The notes: generated by a model not told the origin, from the letters alone. Counted from the first letter of the stretch, positions 16,406 to 24,901 are shown. The stretch is DNA of 30,549 bases from an uncultured Oscillospiraceae bacterium (GCA_900539855.1 UQDO01000027.1:1-30549), one strand, 5' to 3'. Numbers and translations are program-made.

Positions 16406-16442
16406 TATCATCGTCCTTTCACATGTTATTTTACATATTAAT

Positions 16443-16471
16443 AATTTAACATATTAAAGGAATTTATTCAA
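16443..16471 (-). promoter_or_regulatory. Promoter of the citrate synthase gene
   Basis: On the minus strand TTGAAT (16471-16466) and TAAATT (16448-16443) are separated by 17 bases, 37 bases before the citrate synthase ATG, in an AT-rich stretch. Confidence 0.5.
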
Positions 16472-16559
16472 TTAAATAAATGTAAACATTAGCAGCGCCG
16501 CACGATAAAAAGGTTGTTTCCCTTGCCAGCCTTAACTCCGGGTCTTAAATGTATAAGAA

Positions 16560-16836
16560 AGCGGCAGGAAATCCTGCCGCTCAGTCTGTCGATAAACCTC
16601 AAAGTCTACTCTTTCGTCGGTTATGCTGCATTTTCTGTTTTTCCGCTGACATGCGCGGCGGAAAAACACCTTGTAAGCGAAAAACCGCAGAATATAGCGG
16701 TTTTTCAAGGACACTGGGGTGGTATTGGCGGGGATAGAGCGCAGTCCGAAAATCTTTGATTTTCGAGCGAGCGGCATTCCCGTCCAAAAGCGTGTCGACT
16801 TTTTCGACACGCTCAGCGGCAGGGAATCCTGCCGCT
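16560..16836. repeat. Hairpin-rich intergenic element, possible interspersed repeat
   Basis: Between citrate synthase and the acyltransferase lies a gene-free stretch with six hairpins. The outer pair is nearly the same sequence: AGCGGCAGG..CCTGCCGCT at 16560-16581 and 16815-16836. Inside are perfect stems at 16637-16667 (GTTTTTCCGC arms), 16679-16706 (GAAAAACCGC arms), 16747-16765 (CGAAAATC arms) and 16789-16813 (AGCGTGTCGA arms). Near-identical boundary hairpins suggest a mobile or interspersed element. Short open frames here are broken by the stems and look non-coding. Confidence 0.6.
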
Positions 16837-16861
16837 AAATTCTATGTTGTTTACAATAATA

Positions 16862-17755
16862 TCAAGGTTTTTTCACATATCTTATACCCATTGCGGAGCC
16901 GACCGGTTTCCCATCGGCAAGCCAATCGGCATAGGCACGTCTCAGCCCTGAATCGCGCGGAAGTGTGGCAGGATCGTCGATATCGGCTGAGCCGAATATA
17001 CGCCACATGTCGTGCTTTGTTTTATCTATATCGGTATAAACATGTGTAAACATTTCGGAGAACTGTCTTATCCGGCTGCTTTCGGGCAGCATGACCTCGT
17101 GTCCCGGAAAGAGAAGCCAAGAGTGGCAGCGCAGCAGAACATAATCTCCGGGGAATTCGTCCGCATAAAATGCGGCGGCTTTATTGAATGAGTCAAGCAC
17201 GTCCTCGGGATCAAGCGGACCGCGCGAAGGAATATGGATATTGATGGCTTTTTCATTGCCCTTAAAACATATTTTACCGTCCGGGGAAATGCAGGGAGGC
17301 ATTGTACAGCGCTCATATTGCAGCCTTCCGAGCGCGAAGCGATCAAGTGAGAAAAACCAGTCGTACCAGTTGTTGACGAATGATCCCCAAAAGCCCTTGA
17401 CATTATAACATTCAAACAGCTTGCAGCGCAGATCAGCCATTGCGTCAAGGTACATTTCATCAGAGTAACCTGCCTTTGCGTACAGCTCCTTTAAATGCTC
17501 TGCGGCAAGGATATAATACAGCAGTTCGACCGTGCCGGTCTCTACCGGCAGAGGCTCCGCTGCTGCCTGAACCGCCTTGAAACCGCGTCCGAGGTCGCGC
17601 GTTTCATCATTTTGATAGCGTGCAAGCTCAGAGTGGAGCACATCTGAGGCGTTTTGGTTCGCCAAAACGGCGTCGGCTGCTTTAAGCAGCGCTTTTTCTG
17701 CTTCGGCAGGAAAATCAAGTTCGCGGCAAAATTCAGTTATAAATTCTCTGTTCAT
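16862..17755 (-). CDS. GNAT-like acyltransferase domain protein (NAT_N/GNAT_C type)
   Basis: A 297-residue soluble protein. The first 130 or so residues are helical; the C-terminal half has the pattern of the GNAT_C-type domain (formerly DUF5596): KAINIHIPSRGPLDPEDVLDSF, then CHSWLLFPGHEVMLPESSRI and IDKTKHDMWRIFG. Proteins of this type are annotated as acyltransferases by distant similarity only, and no substrate is known to me. It is transcribed alone, with a terminator of the preceding dehydrogenase gene just upstream and TATAAT-like sequence on the minus strand near 17773-17778. An AGGGGTG ribosome site precedes the ATG. Confidence 0.7.
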   Translation of the reverse strand: MNREFITEFCRELDFPAEAEKALLKAADAVLANQNASDVLHSELARYQNDETRDLGRGFKAVQAAAEPLPVETGTVELLYYILAAEHLKELYAKAGYSDEMYLDAMADLRCKLFECYNVKGFWGSFVNNWYDWFFSLDRFALGRLQYERCTMPPCISPDGKICFKGNEKAINIHIPSRGPLDPEDVLDSFNKAAAFYADEFPGDYVLLRCHSWLLFPGHEVMLPESSRIRQFSEMFTHVYTDIDKTKHDMWRIFGSADIDDPATLPRDSGLRRAYADWLADGKPVGSAMGIRYVKKP

Positions 17756-17785
17756 ATCTTGTCACCCCTGAAATTATATGATTTT

Positions 17786-17812
17786 AAAAAAACGCACGAC
17801 ATATGCCGTGCG
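17786..17812 (-). terminator. Terminator of the first Gfo/Idh/MocA gene
   Basis: CGCACGACAT at 17793-17802 pairs with 17803-17812 (one A-C mismatch on this strand that becomes a G-U pair in the minus transcript), followed on the minus strand by seven T residues. Confidence 0.8.
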
Positions 17813-17826
17813 CTAATATTTTTTAA

Positions 17827-18894
17827 TTATGCCTCTTCGTCGAAAGCTATCGGCGCACCGTTCTTTTCATCCGAACGGAAGGCAGCCTCCATGACCTTTA
17901 AGACGCGGCGAGCCTGCTCATGTGTGATGAGCTGCTTTTCGGTGCCGTCGATCGCCTTGCAAAGGTTGCGGTAAAAATCGTGAACATCGCTTTCGGGACG
18001 CTCGACCTCATAGGTCTCGGTCGTGATGGCGTCACGCGGAGCCATGGTCTTTGTAATGCCGGCAGCAGTCTGAACCGGAATAACATCACTCTCATGCCAC
18101 GCCTTGCAGCGGACGACCTGAGCCTTTTCACGCCAATCGGTTATTATAGCGGTGCCGCTTTTGCACTGCATATAAAATCTCGGAAGGGCGATGAAATTGA
18201 ATGTTCCGACCTCGACACAACCTGTCTTACCGCTCTCAAACTCAATGCGGAGCTTGAAGCCGTCGTCAACCTCATCGGTGGTGATGTGGGTGCAGTTGCA
18301 GCTGACCGAACGTATCTTTTCGGGAATAAGCAGAAGCATCTGGTCGATAAGATGCACGCCCCAGTCAAGTATCATACCGCCGCCGTAAGGCTTGTGGCAG
18401 CGCCAGTCACTCGGTATACCGCGCGAACCGTGTATGCGCGACTCTATGTTTATGACATCGCCGATGCGTCCGCTTGCGATTATCTCCTTAATGCCGAGAT
18501 AGTCAACGTCCCAGCGCCTGTTCTGATGTACGGTGAAAATTTTGCCTGCCTTTTTTGCTGCAGCTACCATGCGGTCGAATGATGCGACCGACAGCGCGAC
18601 CGGCTTCTCACAGACAACATTCTTACCTGCCGAAAGTGCAGCCACGACTATTTCCTCATGAACATCGTTAGGAGTTGCACAAACAACGATGTCCACAGCC
18701 GGGTCGGCAAGCAGCTCCTCGCGCGATGCGTATGCATGAATACCGCGGGATCGGGCAAGCTCTGCACGCTCGCTCTTTATATCGTATATTCCGGCGAGCT
18801 CAACAACGTCGCTCTTAAGGGCGTGGTCTGCATGCCAGCCGCCCTGTCCGCCGTATCCGATTATAGCTACTTTCTTTTTCATATTGATCATCAT
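17827..18894 (-). CDS. Gfo/Idh/MocA family oxidoreductase
   Basis: A 355-residue NAD(P)-dependent sugar or cyclitol dehydrogenase. The Rossmann motif IIGYGGQGG near 11-19 is followed by the substrate and nicotinamide contact motif CEKPVAL near 94-100 and a C-terminal alpha/beta domain with GGGMILDWGVHLID. The start is uncertain: ATGs at 18894, 18891 and 18882 are all in frame, and the AAAGGA site best fits 18891 (4 bases) or 18882 (13 bases). It is a separate unit from the neighbouring dehydrogenase operon, which has its own terminator upstream, and is closed by a terminator. Substrate unknown; its relatives act on inositols, sugar acids or 3-keto-sugars. Confidence 0.9.
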   Translation of the reverse strand: MMINMKKKVAIIGYGGQGGWHADHALKSDVVELAGIYDIKSERAELARSRGIHAYASREELLADPAVDIVVCATPNDVHEEIVVAALSAGKNVVCEKPVALSVASFDRMVAAAKKAGKIFTVHQNRRWDVDYLGIKEIIASGRIGDVINIESRIHGSRGIPSDWRCHKPYGGGMILDWGVHLIDQMLLLIPEKIRSVSCNCTHITTDEVDDGFKLRIEFESGKTGCVEVGTFNFIALPRFYMQCKSGTAIITDWREKAQVVRCKAWHESDVIPVQTAAGITKTMAPRDAITTETYEVERPESDVHDFYRNLCKAIDGTEKQLITHEQARRVLKVMEAAFRSDEKNGAPIAFDEEA

Positions 18895-19011
18895 GTCCTT
18901 TCAAGGCGCAGTGTATTAAACCTGCCGATATACGCAGGTACTCCGGCTGCCATACCGGCAGCGGTCCGCGCCTTTGATTTTGCAGCGCGATTTCTCACGC
19001 CAAGATATCGT

Positions 19012-19051
19012 TAAAAAACAGGGCACCGCTTTCCTCGTGCGGAAAGGCGGT
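19012..19051 (-). terminator. Terminator of the sugar isomerase/dehydrogenase operon
   Basis: ACCGCTTTCC at 19025-19034 pairs with 19041-19051 (one bulged G), and the minus-strand transcript then runs into six T residues. A second perfect 9-base-arm hairpin at 19061-19084 (CCCCTGCGG) lies directly before it and is not followed by T residues. Confidence 0.75.
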
Positions 19052-19100
19052 ACGTATATGCCCCTGCGGCGTTAACCGCAGGGGACTTAAAAGCTTTTTA

Positions 19101-20255
19101 TCAGACTTCGGGAACAGTGATCTCGACTTCGTGGCCGAGCTTTGCAGACTTGCAGATACCGTCGATAATAGCCTGGTTGTAAACTATCTCGCTTGACGGG
19201 ACGGTAGCCTTGCCGCCTTCCTTGATAGCATCAACGAACGCGCGCAGCTTCTTATAGAAGAGTGAGCCGCCCTTGTTGGCGATAAGCGGTACTTCGTACT
19301 GGATCATGCTGTTGCCGGCAACGGTCTTGTAAACGGTAAGCGGCTTGTCGAACTCACCGTTCCAGCACTCGGTCGAAGGAATACGGAGACCGCCCTTGGT
19401 ACCGAGGATAATTGCGTCGCCGCAGGTATCCATGTTCATAGCCCATGAAATTCTGAAGTCGAGGATAATGTCTCCCTCAAGACGGACGAACGCAGCTGCA
19501 AAATCGTCAACACCGAACTTTGCGGCGTATTCCGGATGGGTAGGATAGTAAGCAGGATCGGTTCCGAAGTATGCCGACTTGTAACCGCTGACGGTCAGCG
19601 GCTTCGGATATCCGACAGCGCCGAGCAGCATGTCGAGCGAATAAGAACCGATATCGCCGACAGCGCCTATACCTGCGGTGCTTTCCTCAATAAACGAGGT
19701 GCCGAACGGAGTCGGGATTCCGCGACGGCGGCCGCCGCCTGCCTGCAGATAGTATACCTTACCGAGCTCACCGGAGTCAACTATCTTTTTGATCATTTTC
19801 ATATTTTCGCTCATACGGGGCTGGAAGCCGATGGTAAGTATTTTGCCCGACTTCTTCTCGGCCTTCATGACCTCGATAGCCTCGTCAAGTGTAACGGTGA
19901 ACGGCTTCTCAAGCATAACGTTTACACCGTGGTTAAGAGCGTTGATAGCCGGTGCTGCGTGCTGGCAGTTGTAGGTGCAGATCGATACGCCGTCAAGATC
20001 CTTCTCGGCGTCGAGCAGCTCCTTGTCGCTGTGATAGAAGCGGACGTTTTCGATGCCGTGCTTCTTGGCAAACGCCTCAGCCTTGCCCGGAATAAGGTCA
20101 GCCATCGCAACGACTTCAACATCCGGCATATTCTTGTATGCGGAGATGTGCGAATCTGCGATCCAACCTGTTCCGATTATACCGATCCTGACCTTTTTGG
20201 TCTCATCAATAACCTTGACTTCCTGATTTTCCTTAAATGCGTCCAAGCCTGCCAT
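19101..20255 (-). CDS. Gfo/Idh/MocA family oxidoreductase
   Basis: A 384-residue dehydrogenase. An N-terminal extension of about 22 residues precedes the Rossmann strand VRIGIIGTGWIADSHISAY (glycines 26-30); the catalytic-site motif is MLEKPFTVT near 113-121, and the C-terminal domain carries GDIGSYSLDMLLGAVG. A GGAGG site lies 9 bases before the ATG. It is 30 bases after the isomerase/epimerase gene, with which it forms an operon, and is followed by two hairpins. The pairing with a TIM-barrel isomerase is the usual arrangement for degradation of inositol-like or keto-sugar compounds (family knowledge); the exact substrate is not visible. Confidence 0.92.
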   Translation of the reverse strand: MAGLDAFKENQEVKVIDETKKVRIGIIGTGWIADSHISAYKNMPDVEVVAMADLIPGKAEAFAKKHGIENVRFYHSDKELLDAEKDLDGVSICTYNCQHAAPAINALNHGVNVMLEKPFTVTLDEAIEVMKAEKKSGKILTIGFQPRMSENMKMIKKIVDSGELGKVYYLQAGGGRRRGIPTPFGTSFIEESTAGIGAVGDIGSYSLDMLLGAVGYPKPLTVSGYKSAYFGTDPAYYPTHPEYAAKFGVDDFAAAFVRLEGDIILDFRISWAMNMDTCGDAIILGTKGGLRIPSTECWNGEFDKPLTVYKTVAGNSMIQYEVPLIANKGGSLFYKKLRAFVDAIKEGGKATVPSSEIVYNQAIIDGICKSAKLGHEVEITVPEV

Positions 20256-20285
20256 AATTAATTTCCTCCATTAAATTATTTATCA

Positions 20286-21113
20286 TCAGAGAGATCTGAT
20301 GTAATCAATGCTCATTTTCGCACACTCCAAAGGAGTTTTGCCCATGCTCGGCTTATCCTGCTCGACTATAACAGCCTCAGCGCCGGCTTCCTCAGCCGCC
20401 TTGAGTAAGGATGCAACGTCCTGAACGCCGTAGCCGATCGGACGGAACTCAAACGGAGAATTTTCCGGAGTCTTTTCCTGCTTTTTATCCGAATCGCCGG
20501 AATCTATAAGTCCGTACATATTAGCGGACTTACTTCCGTAGTAATCCTTCAGATGTACAACAGGAGCGCGGCCGGTATATTTCTTTACATACTCAGCCGG
20601 ATTTTCGCCGCCGACGCGTGCCCAGCAGGTGTCTATCTCGGACTGGAGCTGCTCGGGAGTGGTATCTGCGTAGAGAATATCAAGCTTATTCTTGCCGTCG
20701 ACCTTCTCAAACTCAAAATCGTGATTGTGATAGCAGAGCTTCATTCCGTACTTTGCACATTCAGCCGAAAGCTCCTTTATTTCGTCAAGGAACTTCTGGT
20801 AGTTTTCGCCGCCCGGAAGGTAATTCTTGTCGATCCACGGAATTATAAAATATTTGCAGCCAATATCGTGATAAAGCTTTACGATGCCGTGGAAGTCTTT
20901 GGCAACTTCATTCATTCCGACATGTGTCGAGATCGGCTTTACACCGGCATCCTCACACATTTTCTTTACTTCATCGGCGGTATGACCGAACACACCGGCA
21001 AACTCGACAAGATCGTAACCCATCGCACCGATGGCTTTGATCGTGCCTGCCATGTCCTTGGACATGTCTTCTCTTACAGAGTAAAGCTGAATTCCTACAG
21101 GTAACTTTGACAT
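20286..21113 (-). CDS. Sugar phosphate isomerase/epimerase (xylose-isomerase-like TIM barrel)
   Basis: A 275-residue AP_endonuc_2/IolE-type TIM barrel. The metal and substrate residues typical of the family are visible: Glu37 in LVEFAG, His64 in STHVGMNE, CYHNHDFEF near 127-135 (His129, His131, Glu134), DTCWA near 161-165, HLKDYYG near 187-193 and Glu251 in VIVEQDK. A perfect GGAGG lies 8 bases before the ATG. It is the first gene of the minus-strand operon and is divergent from an AraC regulator. Relatives interconvert keto-sugars, inososes or hydroxypyruvate; which one this is cannot be told. Confidence 0.92.
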   Translation of the reverse strand: MSKLPVGIQLYSVREDMSKDMAGTIKAIGAMGYDLVEFAGVFGHTADEVKKMCEDAGVKPISTHVGMNEVAKDFHGIVKLYHDIGCKYFIIPWIDKNYLPGGENYQKFLDEIKELSAECAKYGMKLCYHNHDFEFEKVDGKNKLDILYADTTPEQLQSEIDTCWARVGGENPAEYVKKYTGRAPVVHLKDYYGSKSANMYGLIDSGDSDKKQEKTPENSPFEFRPIGYGVQDVASLLKAAEEAGAEAVIVEQDKPSMGKTPLECAKMSIDYIRSL

Positions 21114-21144
21114 ATTAGTTTCCTCCTTTAGCCATTCACTGGCT

Positions 21145-21180
21145 TTTATACTTGAATTTTAACGCAAAGCAATGTATAAT
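21145..21180. promoter_or_regulatory. Overlapping divergent promoters of the isomerase operon and araC
   Basis: On the + strand TTGAAT (21152-21157) and TATAAT (21175-21180) are 17 bases apart and drive the regulator. On the - strand TTGCTT (21172-21167) and TATAAA (21150-21145) are 16 bases apart and drive the isomerase operon. The two promoters occupy the same DNA, so only one can be occupied at a time. ACTTG near 21150-21154 and CAAGT near 21183-21187 form a widely spaced inverted repeat that could be a regulator site. Confidence 0.65.
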
Positions 21181-21253
21181 ACAAGTAAAATATAGAAAAT
21201 TTGTGGACAATTATTGCTCTGTTTGAGTGTATTGACGAGTGGAGGACCGGAAA

Positions 21254-22087
21254 ATGTATTTTCATATTGAAAACAAGAAAAATGCATGTGAAATTCACAA
21301 GCACTCACATAGACTTTCTGAGGTTCCGCATCTTCACTCGCATATTGAGATGGTGCTGGTGCACGACGGAAAGACCGAAGCCATAGCCGATACAAAGCAT
21401 GCGATAGCGGAAAAGGACGATATTTTTATTGCATTTCCGAACCAGATACACTATTATCTTGACAAAACCGAAACCGTGCTGCATGATATAATCATTTTTT
21501 CGGCTGACATGTGTCCGGAATTCAGCCGCATTTTAGGTTCTTATGTGCTTAAAAGTCCGGTTTTAAAGGGTGCGGGGAAGAATCCGAAAATAAGCTCGTC
21601 GTTTGAAAATATACTTGAATGTGTGGCGGACGGCGGCGAATATTCGGAGACCGAAATACGCGGCAGTATGCTGGTACTGCTCAGTGAAATGTTCCGCAAT
21701 GCCGAGCTGGTCGAAAATGCCTCATATGATATGGGACTTGCCAAGGATATTATCAACTATTGTTATGACAATTACAATACCGATATTTCTTTGAACACGG
21801 TAGCACACTCGCTGCATGTCAGCCGATATTATGTTTCAAGGCTGTTCAGCAGCCGCCTTAATATAGGCTTCAACAGCTATATTAATTCGCTTCGCATCAG
21901 AAGGGCATGCGAGATGCTCAAGACCAACGACCGCAGCGTGACCGAGATCGCCGGTGCGGTAGGATACAATTCGGTCCGTACATTTGACAGGTGCTTTGCC
22001 GAAATAAGAGGCATGTCGCCCAAGGAATACCGTAAGAACGTGCTTGCAAAAAAGGATAAGGAAAAAATAACAGACGCATGCCGGTAA
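21254..22087 (+). CDS. AraC-family transcriptional regulator
   Basis: A 277-residue regulator. The cupin sensor covers about residues 1-120 and includes HKHSHRLSEVPHLHSHIEMVL, a histidine-rich barrel strand; the C-terminal 100 residues hold two helix-turn-helix motifs (LNTVAHSLHVSRYYVSRLF and VTEIAGAVGYNSVRTFDRCF) and end in RGMSPKEYRKN. The ATG at 21254 is preferred over a GTG 15 bases upstream because GGAGG lies 8 bases before it. It is divergent from the isomerase/dehydrogenase operon with overlapping promoters, so it very likely controls it and its own synthesis (inference). Confidence 0.92.
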   Translation: MYFHIENKKNACEIHKHSHRLSEVPHLHSHIEMVLVHDGKTEAIADTKHAIAEKDDIFIAFPNQIHYYLDKTETVLHDIIIFSADMCPEFSRILGSYVLKSPVLKGAGKNPKISSSFENILECVADGGEYSETEIRGSMLVLLSEMFRNAELVENASYDMGLAKDIINYCYDNYNTDISLNTVAHSLHVSRYYVSRLFSSRLNIGFNSYINSLRIRRACEMLKTNDRSVTEIAGAVGYNSVRTFDRCFAEIRGMSPKEYRKNVLAKKDKEKITDACR

Positions 22088-22158
22088 AGAAAAGGCGTCC
22101 GGCTGTCATAAAGGACCTGCTGTCCTTCATACCCATTTAATGAACAGGGGATGAGGAT

Positions 22159-22914
22159 ATGAGGTTCTTTATTTTTACGAAAAAACAGTTGCTTACGGCG
22201 TGCGGTGCTGTCCTTGCAATAGCTGTCGGAGCAGCCGTGTCGGTCGGAGTATTTGCCAAAACCGCACGCAAGCTGCCGATATACTGCGTGAGCACCGAGG
22301 AAAAGAAGGTGGCTTTGACCTTCGATGCTGCGTGGGGCGCTGACGACACCGATCTTTTGATAAGCGAATTGCAGCAATACGGTGCCAGAGCGACATTTTT
22401 TGTTGTCGGTGAGTGGGTGGATAAATACCCCGACGAGGTCAAAAAGCTTGCTGAGGCAGGTAATGACGTCATGAACCACTCGGCAACGCATCCTTACATG
22501 ACGTCGTTGTCGGCGGCGCAGATGTCTGAGCAGCTAAGGGTATGCAATGAAAAGATAGCGGCTGTTACGGGCAAAACGCCTACGCTTTTCCGCTGCCCGT
22601 ACGGGGATTATAACGATCAGGTCATAGAGGCGGTTGAGTCTGCCGGAATGCAGTCAATACAGTGGGATGTTGACAGTCTTGACTGGAAGGAACAGAGCAC
22701 GGTGGAAAGCATAGTGACAAGGGTGACCGGCAAGGTCAAGCCGGGAAGCATAATATTGTTTCACAACGATGCAAAATACACGCCGCAGGCACTGCCGATG
22801 ATACTTGAAAAGCTGATCGCCGAGGGCTATACCTTTGTGAAGGTTGCCGATCTTGTCGCCACGGAAAACTATACAATAGACAACAGCGGCATGCAGATAG
22901 TAAACAAGGAATAG
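22159..22914 (+). CDS. Membrane-anchored polysaccharide deacetylase (PdaB-like)
   Basis: A 251-residue NodB-fold carbohydrate esterase with one N-terminal membrane segment (about 10-32), so the domain faces outside. Motif 1 is TFDAAWG (Asp56) in place of TFDD, as in the PdaB group. Motif 2 is NHSATHP (His107, His111), motif 3 RCPYGDYN (Arg145), then WDVDSLDW and LFHND (His202). PdaB-type proteins act on spore cortex or cell-wall glycan in Bacillus. An AGGGG site lies 8 bases before the ATG. It follows the AraC gene by 71 bases, with a small hairpin at 22111-22127 between, and is closed by a strong terminator. The missing second Asp of motif 1 makes ordinary metal-dependent activity uncertain. 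Confidence 0.88.
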   Translation: MRFFIFTKKQLLTACGAVLAIAVGAAVSVGVFAKTARKLPIYCVSTEEKKVALTFDAAWGADDTDLLISELQQYGARATFFVVGEWVDKYPDEVKKLAEAGNDVMNHSATHPYMTSLSAAQMSEQLRVCNEKIAAVTGKTPTLFRCPYGDYNDQVIEAVESAGMQSIQWDVDSLDWKEQSTVESIVTRVTGKVKPGSIILFHNDAKYTPQALPMILEKLIAEGYTFVKVADLVATENYTIDNSGMQIVNKE

Positions 22915-22941
22915 GTTGCCTTTGTAAAAGTGAATAAAAGT

Positions 22942-22982
22942 GCCAGCAGTCACCGATAGCACCGTGGCTGCTGGCTTTTTTA
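22942..22982 (+). terminator. Terminator of the deacetylase gene
   Basis: GCCAGCAG (22942-22949) pairs with CTGCTGGC (22968-22975), with further pairing of CAC and GTG inside, and is followed by a run of T residues. Confidence 0.9.
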
Positions 22983-23112
22983 TTGATCGTGTAAAACCGG
23001 TAAATTTTAGTTTATATGTGTTAATTTTAAAGCAGCGGGATGAATTGTCCTCGCTTATGCGGCTGAGGGGGCTTCCGCCAGGTTTAAGCGTTTTGTCAAC
23101 GACTATAAGCAA

Positions 23113-23147
23113 CCCCGGCAGTAAAATCACTGCCGGGGGTCGTTTTT
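23113..23147. terminator. Hairpin between convergent genes, probable terminator
   Basis: Perfect 10-base arms CCCCGGCAGT (23113-23122) and 23129-23138 with a 6-base loop are followed by GTCGTTTTT on the plus strand. It lies 50 bases beyond the end of the minus-strand zinc-ribbon gene. Its T run favours the plus strand, but it may stop both. Confidence 0.6.
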
Positions 23148-23197
23148 ATACGTTCGGAATTTTGAATTTCACCGCTGTCGGCGAAACTTAAATTTCA

Positions 23198-24901
23198 TCA
23201 ATACATGTCTCCGAAGAAGGCGCCCATCCACTGGTCAACAGGCAGACCGGCATCTCTGAATGACTCATAAAACTTTTCAAAATCAAGCGTTACCGTCCAT
23301 TCTTCAATATCGGTGTAATCGCCTGAGACGGGAACATTTATAACGTCGTTTCCGGCAGGCTTTAATTCAAATCCTATGCCTAACAGCCTCGTGTCACCCA
23401 TAAGCACCGAGATATCGGCACAGTCAACAACGTTTCCGGTTGGCTCCTTAAGGTCCATGCGGATTGCAAGCGTCTTGACAATGGCTTTGATTGCTGGATT
23501 TACTGCTTCATCGGTGTAATCGAAAAATCCGTCGCCGAACTTAAGGTCGATCCTGCCGAACAAATTGGCGTTTTTGAACTCGATATCGTCAAGTGTGGCG
23601 ATGAGCAGATCTTTGTTGTCCATTTTAAGACTGATATCTCCGCTTTGCTTTTTGCCATTTATGGTGCCTGAACCGACGATTCCAAGTGACTGTCCGTCCG
23701 ACTCAATGGTGTAATCTATGCTCCATGCGTCCTTGGTTGCTATGCGGTTGATCGTAACTGAGAACTCGTCTGCGATAACCTCTGTACCGATAAGCTCATC
23801 CTTGCTGTTTGCGTAAAACCTTACGGTGACGGCTTTGTTTGACGATGCATCCTTAACGGTCAGATCGGCAATCGCGTCGTCGATTTTTTCTTCATATTCG
23901 CTGACCGATATATTATATGCGGCGCAGGCTATGTCGCTTATGCGCTTGTCGTCGCGTGCCTTTTTGAGAATTTTCAGTGTGATATCGTTTATTTCTTTTT
24001 TACTGACATCAGCCGCAAGAACGGTGCATTTTTCGCTGAGATCGCCTACAGTCAGGGTGTCTTTCTCGCTGGAAATTTCGTCAAGACCGTTTACGAATAT
24101 ATCAAAATAGTCGTTGAAAAGCTTCTCCGTGGTTTTGCTGTCGGGCAAAGCCTTGTAAACATTGGTAAATTCATCGGGCAAGCCTGTAGACGGAACCAAA
24201 TCGTAGCTTCCGTTCGACATGATCTCATCGAGGACATCGCTTACATCCATCTCAAAAGTGCCGTCCAAAAGTCCCGGCACCGCCAGGTATGCTTTTTGCG
24301 CCAGCATATCGACAACGGCATTTGCCGACAAAAACTCCTTGCCGCCGGCCTCAGCCGAAAGTATAAGCTGTGCGTTATTGTTATAAGTAAAATCGGCTGT
24401 AATGTCTATATCCTTATTGAACTGATTGCCGCTGGAAGCGCCCAAAAGGCTGAACAACTCTTTGCTTATATCCAGCTTTGCAACAATGTTAAAGCCGTCC
24501 TTTAACGACGAAAATTCCTGTCCGAAGGATGCATTGAAACTCTGAAATGATTTTTTGCCGAGCTTCGAGAACTGGTCCTTGGAGTCTCCCTTAAAAACGC
24601 GCGGCAAAAGGAACACGCCTGCCGCTACCGCAAGGGCGGTGATAACGGCAACTATTGCAACTATTATTCCTGCCTTTGATTTTTTCTTTACCGGTGCCGG
24701 TGCCGGCGCAGCATAAACCGGCTGTGCTGCCGGAGCCGAATATTGATTATACTGGGCATACTGTTCGGTCGGCTGTACCGTAGGAACGGCGGCAGTTTCG
24801 GGTGCTGCACTTTCGGCAGCCGGTGCCGCTACAGGTGTGCCGCATTTTTCACAAAACGCGCTGCCTTCTTTCAACTCTGCTCCACAATGCTCACAAAACA
24901 T
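23198..24901 (-). CDS. Zinc-ribbon membrane protein with large extracytoplasmic domain
   Basis: A 567-residue protein. It begins with a zinc ribbon (Cys3, Cys6, Cys17, Cys20), then an alanine, proline and tyrosine rich linker to about 70, then a single membrane segment near 77-100. The remaining 460 residues would lie outside the cell, with no lipid or wall-anchor signal. The outside part is rich in aspartate, serine and lysine, with beta-strand-like stretches, and I do not recognise a family. Zinc-ribbon plus membrane-helix proteins are common in Clostridia and usually uncharacterised; the internal ribbon could bind a partner. It is a single-gene unit with its own promoter; GAGGGAG lies 7 bases before the ATG. 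Confidence 0.8.
   Translation of the reverse strand: MFCEHCGAELKEGSAFCEKCGTPVAAPAAESAAPETAAVPTVQPTEQYAQYNQYSAPAAQPVYAAPAPAPVKKKSKAGIIVAIVAVITALAVAAGVFLLPRVFKGDSKDQFSKLGKKSFQSFNASFGQEFSSLKDGFNIVAKLDISKELFSLLGASSGNQFNKDIDITADFTYNNNAQLILSAEAGGKEFLSANAVVDMLAQKAYLAVPGLLDGTFEMDVSDVLDEIMSNGSYDLVPSTGLPDEFTNVYKALPDSKTTEKLFNDYFDIFVNGLDEISSEKDTLTVGDLSEKCTVLAADVSKKEINDITLKILKKARDDKRISDIACAAYNISVSEYEEKIDDAIADLTVKDASSNKAVTVRFYANSKDELIGTEVIADEFSVTINRIATKDAWSIDYTIESDGQSLGIVGSGTINGKKQSGDISLKMDNKDLLIATLDDIEFKNANLFGRIDLKFGDGFFDYTDEAVNPAIKAIVKTLAIRMDLKEPTGNVVDCADISVLMGDTRLLGIGFELKPAGNDVINVPVSGDYTDIEEWTVTLDFEKFYESFRDAGLPVDQWMGAFFGDMY

Noticed and set aside
16560..16836. CRISPR array
   Set aside because: The stems differ from each other and there is no regular repeat-spacer unit or cas gene.
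16514..17049. Several short open frames across the hairpin-rich region
   Set aside because: They are interrupted by palindromes, lack ribosome sites and give products with no recognisable features.
19536..20261. A 241-codon plus-strand frame opposite the second Gfo/Idh/MocA gene
   Set aside because: Antisense shadow; the minus strand has all dehydrogenase motifs and a good ribosome site.
20553..21104. A 183-codon plus-strand frame opposite the isomerase gene
   Set aside because: Antisense shadow with no start signal; the isomerase motifs on the other strand are complete.
22985..23105. Possible small RNA between the deacetylase terminator and the next hairpin
   Set aside because: I found no promoter that points into it and no clear internal structure; without expression data it is only spacer.
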